A DNA stretch of 25,867 bases from positions 1 through 25,867 of the forward strand of contig CABUZD010000010.1 in the NCBI GenBank assembly GCA_902495945.1. Direction: 5' to 3'. The notes below the pieces were generated by a model, which saw only the letters and a program-made list of their open reading frames with translations, did no database searches and was not told where the DNA came from. The translations under genes were made by a program, and so were the position numbers. The DNA is from an uncultured Collinsella sp. (GTDB lineage: Bacteria > Actinomycetota > Coriobacteriia > Coriobacteriales > Coriobacteriaceae). Of this stretch, positions 7,506 through 14,105 are shown piece by piece; the stretch's first letter is position 1; every line of letters begins with the position of its first letter.

Positions 7506-7575
7506 AAACAGCGGCGGCGCGTCTGACCGAACGAGGGTATGGGGACTCGTTCGGCCAGACGCGCCGCCGCTGTTT
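7506..7575. terminator. Long bidirectional hairpin between the MFS gene and hisS
   Basis: Two perfect arms of 20 bp (7506-7525 and 7556-7575, ending GCGTCTG and starting CAGACGC) continue after one mismatch into CCGAACGAG (7527-7535) and CTCGTTCGG (7546-7554) around a 10-base loop. The stem is thus about 29 bp. T-rich sequence follows on both sides, fitting a two-way terminator that insulates hisS from the upstream MFS transcript. Confidence 0.7.
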
Positions 7576-7577
7576 GT

Positions 7578-7639
7578 GATCCCTTTTCCTCCGTCCCCTT
7601 CGGATCACGTGATCCCTTGGGGACGGAGGAATAGGGATC
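7578..7639. repeat. REP-like palindrome with end motif repeated in the loop
   Basis: Arms 7578-7598 (ending CTCCGTCCCC) and 7619-7639 pair with one mismatch in 21. The 20-base loop contains the perfect 14-bp palindrome GGATCACGTGATCC (7602-7615), which repeats the GATCC found at the outer ends. The CGTCCCC word is shared with the palindromes at 17070-17129 and 19525-19551. It resembles REP palindromes moved by Y1 (RAYT) transposases, but no transposase is in the window. Confidence 0.7.
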
Positions 7640-7651
7640 ATTTCGCAGGCC

Positions 7652-7713
7652 CGTGGCCGCCTTGGAAACCGAATGATGGTACGAGCATCCATTCGGCTTC
7701 CAAGGCGGCCGCG
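7652..7713. repeat. Long imperfect hairpin 3' of the MFS gene
   Basis: GGCCGCCTTGGAA (7655-7667) pairs with TTCCAAGGCGGCC (7698-7710). After a mismatch, CCGAATG (7669-7675) pairs with CATTCGG (7690-7696), and outer CCG/CGG pairs extend the base. It is the third of three long hairpins packed into 7497-7713 and lies about 37 bp past the MFS stop codon. No U-tract follows, so it is not a classical terminator by itself. Confidence 0.65.
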
Positions 7714-7749
7714 GACAGAACGGGGCGAACAGAAAAGAGCGACGGACGT

Positions 7750-9054
7750 CTACTCCCCCGCCACGCTCGCGCGCAGCTTGGCGGCGATGGGCTCGGATGC
7801 CAGCAGGAACACGAGCATGACCACGGAGCACGCCAGGCACACAATCCAGGTGCTTGCAAAGGAGCCCGTGGCATCGAACAGCACGCCCGAGACGATGGCG
7901 CCCACGGTGCCGCCGACCATCTCGAGCGAGGTGATGGTACCCGTGACCTTGCCGAGGTCGGCCATGCCAAACTGCTTGGACGCGGCGATGGTAGGCGTGA
8001 TGGTGCCCATGCACGTTCCGATACCAAAGCTCACAGCGGCGACAATAGGACCGAGGTCCGTCGTCGGGAAGCACAGCGCCACGCAGGCGATAATGCACGC
8101 AACGGAGCCAAGGATATTGCCAAAGCGCAGGCCAAAGCGGTCATAGATCGCACCGAGCGAAATCTTGGCGATAACGACGGTGACCATATAGGCCGAAAGC
8201 ACAGTGCCCGCCCACATGGGATCATGACCGCCCGTGACGATCTTGGCGCCGTTGACGGTAACGCTCGTCATGTTGGTAACCTGGTTGGGCAGGATGGCGC
8301 CGTTAACGAGACCCATAAAGAGGAAGGCGACGACAAGCAGCCAAAACGCCGGGCTCTTCTTGATACGAGACCAGCCGACGCTAACCTCGGGCGCCGTGTG
8401 CTCGTCCTTGTCGCCAGCCGTCGAGACGGACGGATCGCCCGGGTTCTCGCCGAGCGGCTTAAGGCCGATCTCGGAAGGCTTGGTGCGGAAGGAGTAGGCC
8501 GTGATGGGCAGTGCCGCCACAATGCAGACGGCAGCGAGTACCAGGAACGCAGAGCGCCAGCCCACACTCACGATAAGCGAGCTCACGATCGGCGAGAGAA
8601 TAGCGCCGCCAAAGCCCGAGCCTGAAAGTGCGATGGAGATGGCAAGGCCTCGCTTGGCCGTAAACCAGTTGGCGGTCACCAGGCTAATGAGCAGACGGGT
8701 CGAGGCCACAGCGAAGCAGCCCGAAACGGCAAAGAGCACGTAGACCTGCCACAGCTCACCGACAAAGCTCATGCCGGCAAGCACCGCCGAGGTAGCGATA
8801 ACGGTGAGCGAGCCCAATACGCGGCCACTCACCTTATCGGCAACATGGCCGATAACGAGCGAACCCACGACACTCACCACGGTGGAGATGGCATTGGAGA
8901 TGTTGTACTGCGCAAGGGAAATGCCCAGGTCGCTGACGATCAGCGGCTGGAACAGGCTCATGCAGTTGACGAAAATCGTGTAGCACGTGGCCATGATCAC
9001 GAAGCCGGAGGCCACCACGAGCCAGCCGGGAAAGAACTTACGCTGCTGGGACAT
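7750..9054 (-). CDS. MFS transporter, oxalate/formate antiporter-like
   Basis: A 434-residue integral membrane protein with about 12 helices in two halves, split by a hydrophilic loop near residues 190-230 (KPSEIGLKPLGENPGDPS). Features typical of the major facilitator superfamily include GHVADKVSGR after the second helix and the matching IYDRFGLR in the second half. The opening FFPGWLVVASGF resembles the monocarboxylate/oxalate-formate antiporter group, so a small organic anion is the likeliest cargo; this assignment is family-level only. The ATG at 9054 has AAGGAG four bases upstream. It follows an M20D amidohydrolase by 123 bp, a gap largely filled by a family B hairpin, so the two may be co-transcribed with the hairpin tuning the second gene. 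Confidence 0.85.
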   Translation of the reverse strand: MSQQRKFFPGWLVVASGFVIMATCYTIFVNCMSLFQPLIVSDLGISLAQYNISNAISTVVSVVGSLVIGHVADKVSGRVLGSLTVIATSAVLAGMSFVGELWQVYVLFAVSGCFAVASTRLLISLVTANWFTAKRGLAISIALSGSGFGGAILSPIVSSLIVSVGWRSAFLVLAAVCIVAALPITAYSFRTKPSEIGLKPLGENPGDPSVSTAGDKDEHTAPEVSVGWSRIKKSPAFWLLVVAFLFMGLVNGAILPNQVTNMTSVTVNGAKIVTGGHDPMWAGTVLSAYMVTVVIAKISLGAIYDRFGLRFGNILGSVACIIACVALCFPTTDLGPIVAAVSFGIGTCMGTITPTIAASKQFGMADLGKVTGTITSLEMVGGTVGAIVSGVLFDATGSFASTWIVCLACSVVMLVFLLASEPIAAKLRASVAGE

Positions 9055-9094
9055 ACTGCTCCTTATTTAACAAACGAATAGCCGGCGCCGGGCG

Positions 9095-9184
9095 CCGGTA
9101 GTGCCCAAGATTGCCTTGAAAGACAAGGGCATAGGCCTTACGGCCATGCCCGTAGGCTTGAAAGGCAAGGTTGGGTGCTACCGG
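9095..9184. repeat. Family B nested hairpin element, copy 1 (overlaps the M20D stop codon)
   Basis: Outer arms CCGGTAG (9095-9101) and CTACCGG (9178-9184) lead, with mismatches, through CCCAA/TTGGG and TTGCCTT/AAGGCAA to a purine-rich internal loop carrying TTGAAA on both sides. An apical stem follows (GGGCATAGGCC, loop TTAC, GGCCATGCCC) with one unpaired A. The inner part matches 17171-17267, while the outer arms do not. The right arm contains the TAG stop codon of the M20D gene (9178-9180). GC-rich sequence at 9081-9094 may extend the stem. It may act as a terminator, a processing site or a stabiliser between the two genes. Confidence 0.8.
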
Positions 9185-10476
9185 TGGTCGGCGATATAGC
9201 CCAAAGCGACGGCGGTATAGGCCGCGGCACCGAGCGGCAGCTCGGCATCGTTAAAGCGCGCCTTGGGATGGTGCTGGGCAAAGTGTTCGTCCGTGTCGGT
9301 TACGGCCGCGCCCACGGTAAAGTACGCACTCGGAATCTCGCTCGAGATAAGCGCAAAGTCCTCGCTCGCCATGGCGTGGAACAACGGCAGGAAAGCTGCC
9401 TTGGGCAATGTCGCACCCACATAGCCCAGCGATGCCTGGGTCATATCGTCATCGAGTACGAGTGGCGGAACATCCGAGAGCGTCTCGATGGTCGCCGGCG
9501 TACGATACGTTGCCGCGACGCCATTGACGACCTCGGCGATGCGGCTCTTAAGATGCGCCATGAGCTCGACATCGAAGCCACGCAGCGTTCCCTCGAGCAC
9601 GCAGGTGTCGGGAATGACGTTTGCCGCCTGACCGCCAGCGAACTTGCCAACGGTAAGCGCGACCTCCTTGGCCGCCGGCACCTCGCGGGAGATGAGCTCC
9701 TGAAGCGCCAGATGCACATGGACGCCGGCCGTGATGGGGTCGATGCAGATCTCGGGGCTCGAGCCATGGCCGCCCTTGCCCTGCAGTGTAATGCGGAAAC
9801 CGTACACGCCCGAAAGCGCCGGACTGCCGTAGAGTACCAGGCCAAGCGGCGACTGGCTGTTGACATGCATAGCAAAGGCCGCCTGAGGGCGCGGGTTCTG
9901 CAGCAGGCCGTCGGCGATGGCAGCGCGTGCTCCCTCAAAGGTCTCCTCGCCCGGCTGGAACAGCAGTTTGACGGTGGCGTTGGCCTCCACAAGCTCGGCC
10001 TCGCGGGCCTTGAGCAGGCGCGCCGCACCAAGCAGCGCCGTCGCGTGCATATCGTGACCGCAAGCATGCATGCAACCATTGGTGGATGCGAAGGGCTCGC
10101 CGGATTCCTCGACAACGGGCAGGGCATCCATGTCGCCACGAAGCATGATGACCGTACCGGCCTGCTCGTCCTTGCACGTGCCATTGCCCTGAGCGGCCGC
10201 GGCCGCACCGGCACCGATCAGGCCAACGACGCAGGAACCGTCGACGAGCGTGGTATGGGGGATGTCCATCTCGTCCAGACGTGCCTGGATATAGGCAGAC
10301 GTCTGCGGAAGATTGTTGCCGAGCTCGGGCATCTGGTGTAGATCGTGTCGCCACGCAGCGAGCTCATCGGCAAAAGCCCGAGCTTCTGCGACAAGGCCGT
10401 CACCGATAGCGGTCTGCGCCGCTGTGGTAGCCTGAGGCGCTGGTTGCGGTTGAAAATCGGACAGAGCTGGTGCCAT
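9178..10476 (-). CDS. M20D-family amidohydrolase (hippurate hydrolase / N-acyl-amino-acid amidohydrolase type)
   Basis: A 432-residue metallohydrolase of peptidase family M20D, expected to remove acyl groups from N-acyl amino acids or cleave similar amides in the cytoplasm. It carries WRHDLHQMPELG (42-53), RGDMDALPVVE (113-123), the metal-binding MHACGHDMH (136-144) and QPGEETFEGA (174-183) with E177/E178. The dimerisation domain follows (GKGGHGSSPE), and the C-terminal MASEDFA closes the active site. The ATG at 10476 has GGAGG six bases upstream; upstream in-frame starts lack such a site. Residues 1-28 form a low-complexity Pro/Ala/Gln lead that is not part of the fold. The exact substrate is unknown. 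The neighbouring MFS carrier may import the substrate or export a product. Confidence 0.9.
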   Translation of the reverse strand: MAPALSDFQPQPAPQATTAAQTAIGDGLVAEARAFADELAAWRHDLHQMPELGNNLPQTSAYIQARLDEMDIPHTTLVDGSCVVGLIGAGAAAAAQGNGTCKDEQAGTVIMLRGDMDALPVVEESGEPFASTNGCMHACGHDMHATALLGAARLLKAREAELVEANATVKLLFQPGEETFEGARAAIADGLLQNPRPQAAFAMHVNSQSPLGLVLYGSPALSGVYGFRITLQGKGGHGSSPEICIDPITAGVHVHLALQELISREVPAAKEVALTVGKFAGGQAANVIPDTCVLEGTLRGFDVELMAHLKSRIAEVVNGVAATYRTPATIETLSDVPPLVLDDDMTQASLGYVGATLPKAAFLPLFHAMASEDFALISSEIPSAYFTVGAAVTDTDEHFAQHHPKARFNDAELPLGAAAYTAVALGYIADHR

Positions 10477-10506
10477 AGATGCCCTCCAGTAACGTTTTTG
10501 CAGCAC

Positions 10507-10528
10507 GCACTTTGATAGCGTAAAGTGC
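10507..10528. promoter_or_regulatory. Palindromic candidate operator upstream of the M20D gene
   Basis: GCACTTT (10507-10513) and AAAGTGC (10522-10528) are perfect inverted arms separated by eight bases. They lie about 30 bp before the M20D start and just after the terminator of the EamA gene, which suits an operator. I could not place convincing -10 and -35 boxes. Confidence 0.4.
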
Positions 10529-10552
10529 AAGGTACTACTTTAAGGGCGAGGC

Positions 10553-10580
10553 ATAAAAAATGCCGCCCCGGGAGGGCGGC
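10553..10580 (-). terminator. Intrinsic terminator of the EamA permease gene
   Basis: On the minus strand GCCGCCC-TCCC-GGGGCGGC is followed by ATTTTTTA, a classic intrinsic terminator, 13 bp past the EamA stop codon. Confidence 0.93.
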
Positions 10581-10592
10581 GCAACAAGTTGT

Positions 10593-11576
10593 TTACAATT
10601 GCGGGCGCGGCTTTCGACGCAAAAAATCGAAATGCGTCTCGCTCAAGATAATCGACAGGAAGATGAGCGCGAAGCCGGCAAGCAGACGCGAGGTGAGCGC
10701 CTCCCCCATCAACAGCACCGAAAACAACACGCCCGAGGGCGACTCCATCGAAAGCAGCAGTGAGCCCGTCGAGGCCGGGACGTGCGCCAGGCCGACGTTT
10801 TGGATGAGCAGCGCCGCGCACGTGCAGCCCACCGAGAGAAACGCCATCACACCGATAAAGTTCGGCGTCCACACGGACGCGGGCGCTTGAGTCTCGAATA
10901 GCAGCGACGTTGCCAAGCTCAAGACGCCATTGCCCACAAACATCCAAAACGTGATGACGTTGATGTCCATCTTGCGACCGTATTTGGCCGTCACCGCCAT
11001 CTGGATGGCGAAGAAGATCGCACCGCCCAAGGTAATAACATCGCCGGCATTGAACTCGACGCTATCGAGCGCCACCAAGCCAATGCCCGCCAGGCACAGC
11101 AACGCGGCGCCCAAGTTGTAACGGGTAAGCTTTTCGCCGCTTAGGACGTAGCTCGCAAACGGAACCAAGATGCAGTACGTGCCCGTCAAAAACGCGCTTT
11201 TGCCTGCGGTGGTCTGTGCCAGGCCGATTGTCTGCAAACCGTAGGCACCCCACATGAGCGCGCCCATGCCAAGCCCGACGATCAGGTTGCGGGCATTGAA
11301 ATGAGCGATGATGCGCTTATGGAAAATGGCAAACATAACAAGTGATGCCGGAAGAAAGCGAATGTAGAGCAGCTCGAACACCGGAATGGTATCGAGCGCA
11401 TCTTTCATGGTGGTAAAGGAATAACCCCAGATGACCGCCACCGAAAGTAGCAAGACCTTCCAGAAGAACGGGGAACGCGCGCCGGCGCCGCGGGAGGTGC
11501 CGCCGGCGCCCAGGTCCTCCCGTGCGACAGGGGTATCGGGCATGTTTTCGATTTCATCAACGGCATTCTGGGCCAT
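10593..11576 (-). CDS. EamA/DMT-family permease
   Basis: A 327-residue membrane protein of the drug/metabolite transporter superfamily with ten predicted helices formed by two EamA repeats. The first repeat starts at about residue 38 (FFWKVLLLSVAVIWGYSF) and contains the family-typical ELLYIRFLPASLVMF. The second begins near LGGAIFFAIQMAVTA and ends with SLLLSMESPSGVLFSVLLMGE, which resembles the conserved last helices of EamA exporters. Residues 1-35 are hydrophilic. The C-terminal tail RRKPRPQL is basic, fitting a cytoplasmic end. The ATG at 11576 has GAGG seven to eight bases upstream. A strong terminator follows. Such permeases export amino acids, purines or other metabolites; the cargo here cannot be told. 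Confidence 0.88.
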   Translation of the reverse strand: MAQNAVDEIENMPDTPVAREDLGAGGTSRGAGARSPFFWKVLLLSVAVIWGYSFTTMKDALDTIPVFELLYIRFLPASLVMFAIFHKRIIAHFNARNLIVGLGMGALMWGAYGLQTIGLAQTTAGKSAFLTGTYCILVPFASYVLSGEKLTRYNLGAALLCLAGIGLVALDSVEFNAGDVITLGGAIFFAIQMAVTAKYGRKMDINVITFWMFVGNGVLSLATSLLFETQAPASVWTPNFIGVMAFLSVGCTCAALLIQNVGLAHVPASTGSLLLSMESPSGVLFSVLLMGEALTSRLLAGFALIFLSIILSETHFDFLRRKPRPQL

Positions 11577-11915
11577 AGGGCATCCTCGCGCTCAGTCTGG
11601 GCGTGGTGTCCGCACGCGCATAGCCGCATGCCGCCTCATTGTCAAATAAGAACAGGGCGCACCGGACCCCCGGCACGCCCCGCTACTGTAGCAACAACCA
11701 GCACTGCATCGCAATCCAGCCCACTAAAGCGTTTTGTTCCGCCGTTCACCCCATGGGGGGACCGGCCGTCGCTGCGCGAGCCGCTTTCACGCCAATCTGA
11801 CGTTCAATTTCAAGGGCGCAACCAGAAGGTCAGCGCCCTTTCATTTCACGTCACCTTGGCGCAAATGCGGCTCGCTCGCTGGCATTAGTGCTACATCAGC
11901 GTTAACGTTGCCGCA
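11577..11915. other. Intergenic region between the YhgE pair and the EamA gene, with one hairpin
   Basis: No gene is supported here. The only clear element is a hairpin at 11812-11840: AAGGGCGC and GCGCCCTT arms extended by AACC/GGT, with T-rich sequence after it on the plus strand and a short AT-rich run on the minus strand. It lies about 75 bp past the second YhgE gene and is a plausible terminator for that operon. Its minus-strand tip, TGACCTTCTGGT, is nearly the same as the tip of the family B element at 17171-17267. Confidence 0.55.
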
Positions 11916-14105
11916 CTAAATTAGCTTTGTCGACTCCAGCTTTTCGATGATCCAGTCGTTGGCTTTGATGACCGGGCGGCGGAAGACGACGCCCAGGGCC
12001 AGAGACGGAATCAGATAGCTCGCCAGAATGCCCAGTTCAATCCAGTACTCCATATGGTAGGCGCCAGCCATGGCGGCATGCATAGCGTTGATGCCATGGG
12101 TAAACGGCAGGAACGGATATATCGCCTGGAACACGGGGCCGGTCATCTCGATGGGGAACGTGCCGCCCGAACCGCCGACCTGCATGACCAACAGCACGAC
12201 AGCGAGCGCCTTGCCGATATCGCCAAACGAAACCGTAAGCGTGTAGACGATATTGGAGAACACGAGACTCGCGACCCAGCCCGCCAGCACAAACTGCAGC
12301 GGGTTGTCGCACTGAATGCCAAAGAACAGGATGTCGCCCGCGCACACGAGCGTTGCCTGCAGCAGGGCCAAACCGCCAAAGAACAGGTAGCGACCCAGGT
12401 AGATCTCGTGCAGGCGCACGGGGATGAGCTCGTTGATAAGCTCATCGTCAACCGAGACCTTCATCATGGCCGCCAGTACAATCGAGCCGACCCAGAGCGA
12501 CAGAATCGTGTAGAACGGCGCCATGGCTGAACCGTAGTTGCGGATCGGATAGACCGGCTTGCGGTCGAGTGCGACGGGACCGGAAAGCGACACGGCAAGG
12601 CCCTCGGGGTCGTTGCCAATCATCGTCTTGATCGTGGCAAGGTCGTCCGACATCAGGGCGCCATCGAGCTCGTCCTTAAACGCGCTGATCTTGTCCGACG
12701 CCTCGCCCAGCCGATCGGAAGCCTTGTTGACCAGCTTTGCAGCCTTGGAGAGGCCCTTTGCCAGCGAACCGGATGCGTCGGTCAGGCCGTCTACGGCGCT
12801 ATCCAGATCGCCCGAGATGCCATCGAGCGAGTCCAGGATGCCCGAAACCGTCTTCTTGAGCTCCTTGGCCTTAACCGAGAACGTGGAATCGTAGTCGGAC
12901 TTGGCGCCCGAAATGCCCGCCTTGGCATCGGCGATGGCCTGATCGACCTCGGCACGCGTGCTGTTGACCTCTGCCATGCTGTCAGAAAGGGACTTAGCAG
13001 TTGCCGTCAGGTCCTTGGCGTTGTTGCGATACTCCACCGCGATCCTGCCCAGCGATGTTGCCGCAGACTTAAGGCTCTCCTGGAGCTTTTCGTCACTGAC
13101 CTGCTCGGCAAAGCCGCGGAGCTGGTCGGCCGTGGCGTCGATATCGTCGGCACGTGTATTGAGCGCCGCCGCGGCATCGTTGAGCTGAGACACCGTAAGG
13201 TCGACATGCTGATTCGCGGCATCGAATGCCTTCGCAAGCTCGGCGGACACGTTGTCGAACGAGCCCGCGCTTCCGTCAATCGCGGCGTTGATGGCGTCGT
13301 TGGCGGCCTTCAGCGCTTCTTTGGAATCGCTCATGCCGCTCTTGGCATGCTCCATCAACTGCTTGGTCGACTCATCGACCGTACCCGTCTGCTGGAGCAT
13401 ACCGCTCGCCGACGTCAACGAATCGGACGTAGAGCTCAAAATGCCCGCCAGCGACGAAGCATTAGCCTGAACGTCTTGCAGGTCCCCAATCGAATCGCCG
13501 AGCGTCGAGGACAGGTTGGCGATAAAGTTGCTGACCTGGTCGGTGCTCATGTAATCGAGCAGGCTGGACACCGTCTTAAGACCGATGCTCGTAATGGTCT
13601 CGGTAAAAGATTCGTTAACCTGGTTCTGAACGGCGCTCGAACCCTTCTCGGTCACGATCTGCGCGATGGCGTTGGCCTTCTGGTTCTCATAGAACTCGAT
13701 ATCGGCGTGTTTCACGTCGGTCGAGAAGAGCGTCATCATGTCGGAGCTAAAGCTCTTGGGGATTACGACGGCCGCATAGTAAGCGCCCGACTTAACACCG
13801 TCGATAGCCTTATCGCGATCGTTGAGCACAACCCAGTCAAAGTTCTCGTTACCACGCAGGGCGGCGGTAACGTTTTCGCCCACGTTGACCTCGACGGGAA
13901 TCAGGTCGCTCTCGTAACCCTCATCGGTGTTGACCACGGCGATCTTAAGATTACCGGTGTTGCCGTACGGGTCCCAGCTGCCGGCGATGTTAAACCATGC
14001 ATACAAGCACGGCACGATAATGAGGCCCATCACGACAATCAAGCCGATTACGGAGCGAGACACGTTTTGGACATCACGCTTAAACAGATGCAGAATGTTC
14101 TTCAT
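11916..14105 (-). CDS. YhgE/Pip-family envelope protein (second of tandem pair)
   Basis: A 729-residue protein of the YhgE/Pip family, related to the Lactococcus phage infection protein Pip. One N-terminal membrane helix (about 17-37) leads to the family signature YAWFNIAGSWDPYGNTGNLKIAVVNTD. A long extracellular part with extensive Ala/Ser/Asp-rich coiled coil spans about 180-490, and a C-terminal block of about six helices (520-720) resembles an ABC-2 type permease. The ATG at 14105 directly follows the TAA of the upstream gene (14108-14106), and AAGGAGGTGA lies inside that gene eight bases ahead, so translation is probably coupled. The biological role of the family is not settled; envelope function, phage adsorption or export have been suggested. 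Confidence 0.9.
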   Translation of the reverse strand: MKNILHLFKRDVQNVSRSVIGLIVVMGLIIVPCLYAWFNIAGSWDPYGNTGNLKIAVVNTDEGYESDLIPVEVNVGENVTAALRGNENFDWVVLNDRDKAIDGVKSGAYYAAVVIPKSFSSDMMTLFSTDVKHADIEFYENQKANAIAQIVTEKGSSAVQNQVNESFTETITSIGLKTVSSLLDYMSTDQVSNFIANLSSTLGDSIGDLQDVQANASSLAGILSSTSDSLTSASGMLQQTGTVDESTKQLMEHAKSGMSDSKEALKAANDAINAAIDGSAGSFDNVSAELAKAFDAANQHVDLTVSQLNDAAAALNTRADDIDATADQLRGFAEQVSDEKLQESLKSAATSLGRIAVEYRNNAKDLTATAKSLSDSMAEVNSTRAEVDQAIADAKAGISGAKSDYDSTFSVKAKELKKTVSGILDSLDGISGDLDSAVDGLTDASGSLAKGLSKAAKLVNKASDRLGEASDKISAFKDELDGALMSDDLATIKTMIGNDPEGLAVSLSGPVALDRKPVYPIRNYGSAMAPFYTILSLWVGSIVLAAMMKVSVDDELINELIPVRLHEIYLGRYLFFGGLALLQATLVCAGDILFFGIQCDNPLQFVLAGWVASLVFSNIVYTLTVSFGDIGKALAVVLLVMQVGGSGGTFPIEMTGPVFQAIYPFLPFTHGINAMHAAMAGAYHMEYWIELGILASYLIPSLALGVVFRRPVIKANDWIIEKLESTKLI

